Positions 1 to 9,000 of a stretch of 64,000 nucleotides of DNA are shown piece after piece. The position numbers were made by a program, and so were the translations under genes. The stretch spans positions 434,001-498,000 of the forward strand of contig NZ_BDBR01000002.1 of assembly GCF_001613085.1 (NCBI RefSeq), given 5' to 3'. Within the stretch, counting starts at the first letter, position 1. Every line of letters begins with the position of its first letter. The notes beneath the pieces were generated by a model that saw nothing but the letters and a program-made list of their open reading frames with translations, did not search any database and was not told where the DNA came from. Source of the stretch: Nocardia salmonicida NBRC 13393 (GTDB taxonomy: Bacteria > Actinomycetota > Actinomycetes > Mycobacteriales > Mycobacteriaceae).

Positions 1-3000
1 TCCGAACGCCGGAACACACCACCGCCGAACTCCTGGACACCCTGGATCGACTCGACGACCCGATCGCGGAGTCGACCTACTGGCGTTCGGTCCTCACCGA
101 CCTCCCGCAGGACCTGAACCTCCCCACCGACCGCGCCCGGCCGGCAACGTCCGTCGTGGCAGACGCGCGCGTCTGCTTCGAGATCCCCGCCGATCTCCAT
201 CGGCGCATGCGAGACTTCGCCGAGTCCCGCGACACGACGGTGTTCAGCCTCGTGCACACGGTCTTCGCGGTGCTCCTCGCCCGACTGTCCGGCACCGAGG
301 ACATCGCGATCGACACCCTCCACCTGCTGTTACGACTACCGGTGCGCGGCAACACCGTTGTCGACGAACTACTGGCCGAGGCGACCACGGTGGCCCGGCG
401 GGCATTCACGCGAAACAGGCCGCCGCTGGACCACAAACCTGACGAGCAGCCTCTCGTACGGGTGATGCTGGTATCGGACGAATCCCCGGAGGTGGACACG
501 GTCGCGCGGGATCTCGTGCTGTCCCTGAACTCTGCGCACCACCCGGCCGCTGACGAAGACCCCATCACCGCCGAATTCCTCTACGCCAGCGCTCTCTTCG
601 ACCAGTCGACAGTCGCGGTTCTCGCGCAACGACTGATCCTCCTGCTGGCAGCGGCGATCGAGCACCCCCATACCCCCGTCGGTGACCTCACGCTGCTCGC
701 CGCGGAGGAGCACGCGGCGCTGACCGCGCGGGACGCCGATCCCGAAACCGCCACCGGGCTGTTCCCCGACCTGGTCTCGCGCGGATCGACCCACGGTCCA
801 GATCGGGTCGCCGTCCGGTACCGGGACCGCTCGATCACCTACGGCGAGCTGGCCGAGCAGACCGCACGACTGGCCCGTGCGCTGATCGCCCATGATGTCG
901 GCCCCGAAGTCGCTGTCGCCGTTGCCCTTCCACGCTCTTTCGAGATGGTCGCCGCCGCACTCGCCGTCGCTAGGGCAGGTGGCGCCTATGTACCGATGGA
1001 CCCCCGCAATCCCGCCCAGCGGCTCCGACACCTGGTCGAAGACTCGGGTGCGAAGCTCGGCATCACCGCCGCCGCGCACCTCGAGGACCTGCCCGACGAC
1101 CTGACCTGGCTGACGCTCGACGAACTCGACCGAGCCGGCGCCACGCATCCGACGACGCCGATCACCGACGCCGACCGACTCGCACCGCTGCGTGTCGACC
1201 ACCCCGCGTACATCATCTACACCTCCGGTTCCACGGGTCTGCCCAAGGGCGTCACCGTGACCCACGCCGGGCTGGCTCCCTTGGTCGATGAAGCCGTCCG
1301 CCGCTACCACCTCGAGTCCGACCACCGCTTCCTGCACATCTGCGCCCCCTGGTTCGACCCTTCCGTCCTGGAATGGCTGTGCGCCTTCGCCACGGGAGCG
1401 ACGCTGGTCGTCGTACCGTCCGACATCGCCGGTGGCGTCGAACTCGCGGACCTGCTGGCCACCGAGTCCGTCACCCACGCCATCATCACCCCCGCGGTCC
1501 TCGGCACCCTCGACCCGGCCGGTCTGGACGCACTGGAATCGTTGTCTGTCGGCGGTGATGTGACCACCCCGGAACTGCTCGCGAAATGGCAGCCCGGTCG
1601 CCGCTACCTCAACGGCTACGGCCCCACCGAGACCACGATCATCTCCTCCTACGCCGAACTCACGGCCGGACAACCCATCTCGATCGGCAGCCCCGTGCAG
1701 GGCACGCACGCGATGATCCTGGACGCCCGCCTGCATCCGGTTGCGCCGGGCGTCACCGGTGAGCTCTATCTGACCGGTGCGGCGTTGGCCCGCGGCTACC
1801 GCAATCAGCCGACGACGACCTCGGCCCGCTTCGTCCCCGACCCGTGGGGTGCGCCCGGCACCCGCATGTACCGCACGGGCGATCTGGTGCGCCGCCGCGA
1901 CACCGGCGACATCGACTACCTCGGCCGCGCGGACACCCAGTTGAAGGTGCGTGGTTTCCGGATCGAACCGGGTGAGATCGATGCCGTGCTCGTCAGCCAT
2001 CCCAGCGTCGAATTCGCGGTCACCGTGGGACGTCGGACCCCCTCCGGTTCGACGACGCTGGTGTCCTACGTGCTTGCGGCACAAGGTCATTCGGCCGACC
2101 CTCACACACTCGCCGAGTACGCCGCAGACCGTCTGGCCGCGCACGCGGTGCCGTCGGCGATCGTGGTCCTCGACACGCTGCCCCTGACCTCCAACGGCAA
2201 ACTCGACCGCAACGCCCTCCCCGAACCGGCCACCGCGACAGAGCCCGCCGCAGCGCCGACGGGCGCGATTCAAACCCTGCTGGCCGAGCTGTTCACCCGC
2301 GTCCTAGGGGTGCCGCAGGTCGGCGTGCACGACTCGTTCTTCGCGATCGGCGGCGACAGCATTTTGTCGATCCAGCTGGTCTCCCTGGCCCGCGCGGCAG
2401 GCATCGTCTTCACCACCCGTGACGTGTTCGAACACCGCACCGTGGCAAAACTGTCCGCTATCGCCGCCCTCGACAGCCCGAACGCGCCCGTGCTGGCCGA
2501 ACTGCCCGGCGGCGGCATCGGCGATGTCGCATTGACACCGGTACTGGCCGACTTCCTGACCACCGGTTCGAGTGACCGCTTCGCCCAAACCATGGTCCTG
2601 GCCCTACCGGACAACATCGACCGTGCCGGCCTGAAGGCCACCATCGCCACGGTCCTGCGCCACCACGACATGCTGCGTTCCCGGCTGCGGCGAGACGGCG
2701 ACGAGTGGCGGTGGGAGGTCCTGGCGCCCCACACCATCGATGTGGACTCGCTGATCACCGAGATCGACGCCCCACAGACTGCGACCGCACCGGATGAGCT
2801 GACCCGAATCGGCAGCGCCGCCATGGACTCAGCGCTCTCGGCACTGGATCCCGCTGCCGCGCGCATGATCGCCTTCACCTGGATTCGCCGCCACGGCGCT
2901 CGCGATGTGCTCGCGGTCGCCGCCCACCACTACGTGATCGACGGCGTCTCCTGGCGCATCCTGCTGCCCGACCTCGTCCTGGCGTGGGCCCAGCACGAGG

Positions 3001-6000
3001 CGGGTCAACACATCGCGCTACCGCCGGTCGCGACCTCGTTCCGCCGCTGGGCGCACGGCCTGGCCACCGCCGATCGCACCGCCGAACTCGACCACTGGCA
3101 GCAGGTCCTGGCCACCCCCGACCCGCTGCTCGGCGCCCGCGCGCTCGACAGCGGCCTCGACACCGAGGCAACGATGCGGTCGATCACCGTGCAGATCCCC
3201 GCCGAGATCACCGAACCCCTGCTCACGACCCTGCCCGCGCAATACCGGGCAGGCGCCGATCACGCCCTGCTCGCCGCGCTGGCCCTGGCGGTGCGGGTCT
3301 GGCGTGCGCGTCGCGGCATCGACTCCGCCACTCTGCGACTGAGACTCGAAGGCCACGGCCGCCAGGAGGACGCCGTCCCCGGTGCGGACCTGACCCGCAC
3401 CGTCGGCTGGTTCACCACCGTCTACCCCGTCGCCCTCGATCTGCGCGCCATCACACCCGCGACCTTCGACGACGAAGCCCTCGCGGCGACGGTGCGCACC
3501 GTCAAGGAACAGCTTCTGGCTGTGCCCGACAACGGCATCGGTTTCGGCCTGCTGCGTAGTGCACCGGAAACCCGAAACCTGGTGTCCGGAAACATCGGTC
3601 AGATCGGCTTCAACTACCTGGGCCGCGCGACCACCGGCGCCCTGCCCACCGATGATGTCGCGTGGCTGCCCACCGCCGATCTCGGCGAGATCGAGGTCGA
3701 CTACGACCCCACCCTGCCCGCGCACACCGTCCTCGACATCAACGCGATCGCCGTCACCACCGACACCGGTCTGCGACTGCAGGCGAACTTCCGCTACGCC
3801 ACCGGCATCCTGACCGAGGCCGAGGTCGAGGAACTGGCGCAGGACTGGACGAGCTGGCTCACCGCCCTGGCCGACCACACCCTGCATCCGTCCGCGGGCG
3901 GGCTGACCCCGTCCGACGTCGCACTGGTCCAGGTCTCGCAAACCGACCTCGACACCTGGCGCCGAACCCATCCGGGCCTGTCGGATGTGTTGCCGCTGTC
4001 GCCGTTGCAGCACTCGCTGCTGGCCCTGGGCGACATGCTCGACGAGTCGGTTCACGCCTATGTCATCCAGCTCATGGCCGAACTGAGCGGCGAACTCGAC
4101 ACCGACCGGCTCCGCCACGCGGCCGCGACCGTCTTGCACCGGCACGCCAACCTCCGATCGGCCTTCGTCACCGCACCCGACGGGACCCCGGTCCAGCTCG
4201 TCGCCGATGCCGTGGAAGCACCGTTTCGGATCGTCGAAGCCGCCGACGCCGAGCTGCCCGCCTTGCTCGCCGCCGATCAGCAGGCCGGTTTCGACCCGAC
4301 GATCGCGCCCCTGCTGCGATTCACGGTGTACATCACCGGTTCCGGGCGCAGCCACCTCGTCCTGACGGGCCATCACATCCTCCTCGACGGCTGGTCGATG
4401 CCGTTGCTGATGAAGGAACTGCTCGTCCTCTACGCCACCCACGGCGACGCGACCCCGCTCCCGCCGGTGCGCCCCTACCGCGACTACCTCGAGTGGCTCA
4501 CCCGTCAGGACCGCACCGCCGCTGAGCGCGCGTGGTCGGAGGTCCTCGATGGGGTGCGCACGACCATGATCGCCCCCGAGCTGACCTGGCCGCCCGCGAC
4601 CGGGACCGGCTACGGGCTGTGCGAGTTCGAACTCGACGCCGCGCGCACAGCGGAACTGACCACGTTCGCCGCGGCCGCCGAGGTCACCGCGAACACCGTG
4701 TTCCAAACGGCGTGGGGCCTGGTCGTCGCCGCGAGTACCGCACGCGACGATGTTGTGTTCGGCGCGACCGTTTCCGGGCGCCCGCCACAGCTCGACGGCG
4801 TCGGCGACATGATCGGGCTGTTCGTCGACGCGGTTCCGGTGCGCGTGCGGATCGATCCGGCCAACAACGCCGGTGACCTGATCCGCGCCGTCCAGGCCGA
4901 GCAGGCCTCCGTGCTCGATCACCATCATCTCGGTCTCGGTGCGATCCAGCGGGTCGCGGGGCTGGGCGAGCTGTTCGACACCATGCTCGCGTTCGAGTCC
5001 TACCCCGTCGATGTCGAAGGACTGCAACAGGCAGGCGGCGCACTCGACAACCTGAGCATCGACGACCTGCAGGGCGCCGACCACACCCATTACCCGATCA
5101 CGGTGCTGGTCTTCCTGGGCGCTCGCACCCAGGTGCAGATCAAGTACCGCCGCGATCTCGTCTCCGATGCGGCGGCTCGAGCCGTGACCGACCGCCTCCA
5201 CTCGGCTATCGACCAACTCATCGCCACCCCCACCACGCCTGCGGTCCGCATCGCCGAACAGCTCGCCGCCGACCCGACCGACCCGATCACCCGATCCCGC
5301 TACTGGCGCCAGACCCTGGCGGATCCGCCTGCCCGACTGGTCCTGCCCACCGAACACTCGCGCAGCGGGCAATCGGTCAACCATGGGGCCACCGAACCTG
5401 GCCGCACCCGATTCGCAGTCCCGGCGTCGGTGCACCGAGACCTCGGCCGCCTCGCCGACACCGCGAATGTGAGCCGGCAGACGCTGGTCCGCACAGCCGT
5501 AGCCGTGCTTCTCGCACGACTGACGGCTTCCGACGACATCGTGATCAGAACCGGCACTCCTGATCTGTTGCTACGCAACACGATCGATCCCACCGCACCG
5601 TTCCTCGACCTGCTTACCCAAGCACACAACACCGAGTCCCAGGCGCTGGCTCATGCCGGAATCCCACTCGCGGACTTCGCGAACCTGATCGGCGTCGAGC
5701 CCCGTTCTCTGGGACAGGTGTGCCTGCAAGTACGGTCCGCCGACGCTGCGGCACCGGAGGAAGACGCCCCGACAGCCGGCGAACTGACCGTGACGGTGAT
5801 CGAGGGCGAGTCGAGCACGGTGATCGAAATATCCTTCGCCCGAACCCTTTTCGACGACCACGAGGCCGACACCTTCGTCCGCCGTCTGGTCCGGCTGCTC
5901 ACCGCAGTCGCCGACCGGCCGCGGACCCCGGCGGGTGACCTACCGCTGTCCGACCACGCCGAATACACCTTCCTGACCCACCTCGGCGACGGCACACTCC

Positions 6001-9000
6001 CCTCGACGACCGGCACCCTGCCCGAGTTGCTCGTGCGCGGCACCGGCTTCGGCCAGCATCGAATCGCGGTGCGCGAGAACGCGAACGCCTACACCTACGG
6101 CACCCTCGACGCCGACTCCTCACGCCTGGCCCGCGTCCTCGTCGCCGAGGGAATCGGCCCGGAAACAGTCGTCGCCTCGGCCGTCCCGCGCTCCTACGAG
6201 TCGATCCTGGCCTTCTGGGCCATCGCCAAAGCCGGTGGGGTATATCTGCCGGTCGACCCAAACTACCCCGACGACCGGGTCCGCCACATGCTCGACGACT
6301 CCGGCGCGACCATCGGCCTCACTGTCGCGGCCAAGGCCAACAAACTCCCCGAATCCCTGCGCTGGTTGATCCTCGACGAGCCGACCACCCAGGCCCGTAT
6401 CGCCGCCTGTTCGTCGACCCCGGTGCGTGATCGCGACCGCCGAGCACCCCTGCGCCGCGACAACATCGCCTACGTGATCTACACCTCCGGCTCCACCGGC
6501 ACACCCAAGGGCGTCTCGGTCACCCACGCCGGAGTGGGCGCTCTCCTCGCACACTCGGCGGCCCTGATGCGCCTGCGCCACGACCACCGCATGCTGCACG
6601 TGTGCTCGCCCAGCTTCGACCAGTCGATCGAGGAACTCGGTACCGCGTTCCATCACGGCGCCACCCTGGTCATCGCACCACCGGACACCCTCGGCGGCAC
6701 CGACCTCGACGATCTGCTGCGCGCCCAACAGGTGACGCACACGATCATCACCCCCGCCCTGCTGAGCACCCTGGACCCGGCAGCACTGCCCGATCTGCAG
6801 TGCGTGTCGGCAGGCGGTGAAGCCACCGCCCCCGAACTGCTGGCGAGCTGGCAACCGGGCCGCAGCTTCCTCAACGGCTACGGCCCCACCGAAGCGACCA
6901 TCGGCGCGACCTACTCGGCATTGCGCGCGGGGGATCGCGTCACGATCGGTCGCCCCGTTCCGGGCATGCGTGCCGTTGTCCTCGATGCCCGCCTGCACCC
7001 GGTACCGGTGGGCGCCACCGGTGAGCTGTACCTGGCGGGTCCCGCACTCGCACGCGGCTACCGTGGCCGCGCGGCCGCCACCGCCGACCGTTTCGTCGCC
7101 TGCCCGTGGGCCGGACCCGGCGAACGCATGTACCGCACCGGCGATCTCGTGCGCTGGGTGCACGGCGACACCTACGAGCTGGAATACCTGGGCCGCACCG
7201 ACTTCCAGATCAAGATCCGCGGCTTCCGCATCGAGCCCGGCGAGATCGACTCCGTCCTGCTGCGGCACCCCCAGCTGAGTTTCGCCCTCACCATCGGCAC
7301 CGAGAACCCCGCCGGTGAGACCGCGCTGGTCTCGTACGTGACGGGCCGCGACATCGATCCCGGCGCCATTACACGGTGGTCGTCATCGATGCTGCCCGCG
7401 CACATGGTCCCGGCGGCGGTCGTCATCTTGGACCGTATCCCGCTGTCTGCCGCCGGAAAGATCGACCGGAACGCCCTTCCCGCACCGGAATTCGCGACTC
7501 GGGCCTACCGCGAGCCCGCGACCGGGCTGGAACGGACGGTCGCGGAGGTGTTCGCCGAGGTGCTCGGTGCCGAACGCGTCGGCGCCGACGACAACTTCTT
7601 CGACCTGGGCGGCAACTCCCTGCTCGCCACCCGCCTGACCGCACGGCTCGGTGCGGCGGTCGACATCCGGGTGCCGGTGCGCGTGCTGTTCGCCGCACCC
7701 ACCGTCGCCGAATGTGCCCGTGAGATCGCCGGATTGACCCGCGCGGCCCACCGCCCCGCCTTGGCCGCGCGCCCACGGCCGGACCACATCCCGCTCTCGC
7801 CCGCCCAGCAGCGCATGTGGTTCCTCAACCGTTTCGACACCGGAACCGCCGCCTACAACATTCCGGTCGTGCTCCGCCTGACCGGCGCGCTCGACACCAC
7901 CGCGATGCGGCAGGCTTTCACCGATCTGGTCGCACGCCACGAGATCCTGCGCACGGTCTACCCGACCGTCGACCTCGCCCCGGCACAGATCGTGCTGCCG
8001 ATCGACCACCCGGACGTGCCACGCCTGCAGGTCACCACGCAGGGCGACGACGCGACGGTGACAGCACTGGTGTCCACGGTCTTCGATGTCACCACCGAGG
8101 TCCCGTTGCGCGCCACCCTGTTCGAACTGGGCCCCGATGACTATGTCCTGGCCATGGCGGTGCACCACATCGCCGGTGACGGCTTCTCCGGCGGACCCCT
8201 CACCCGCGACCTCGTCACCGCTTACACCGCACGCGCCGAAGGAAAGGTCCCCGCCTTGGCACCGCTGCCCGTGCAGTACGCGGACTACGCGGTCTGGCAG
8301 CAAACCCTGCTCGGCGACGAAACCGACCCCACCTCGATGTCGGCTGCCCAGCTCGCCTACTGGCAGCAAGCCCTGGCAGAGCTGCCCGACCAGCTCGACC
8401 TACCCCGCGACCGGCCACGACCCGCGATCCAGTCCTATGCGGGCGGCCGCGTCCCCTTCACCGTCGACACCGCCACCCACGCCGCCCTGGCCGAACTGTC
8501 ACGCACCCACGGCGCGACCCTGTTCATGGCCGTGCACACCGCGCTGGCGGTGGTACTCGCCGAGCTGTCGGGCACCACCGACATCGCCATCGGAACCCCC
8601 GTCGCAGGTCGCGGCGACGCCGTCCTCGACGACCTGATCGGCATGTTCGTCAACACCCTGGTGTTCCGCACCCGAGTCGACGCCGATGCGAGCTTCGCCG
8701 AACAGCTGACCCGCCAACGCGACACCGACCTGGCCGCCTTCGCCAACGCCGACATCCCGTTCGAGCGGCTCGTGGAAGTTCTCAACCCGACCCGTTCCAC
8801 CGCCCGCCACCCGCTGTTCCAGGTCGGTCTGTCGTTCCAGAACCTGGCCGAGGTGCGGATGGACCTGCCCGGGATGAGCGTGTCGTCGGTGGAGCTCGAC
8901 CGTGCGCTGTCCCAGTTCGACCTGCACCTGATCCTGGCCGACCGCTACACCGCCGAGGGTTCGCCCGCCGGCATCAGCGGCTACTGCACCTACGCCACCG

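Noticed and set aside
3018..5435. 805-residue open frame on the minus strand inside the NRPS
   Set aside because: Antisense shadow of GC-rich coding sequence; the translation is low-complexity glycine/arginine/aspartate with no domain, while the plus strand carries clear NRPS motifs.
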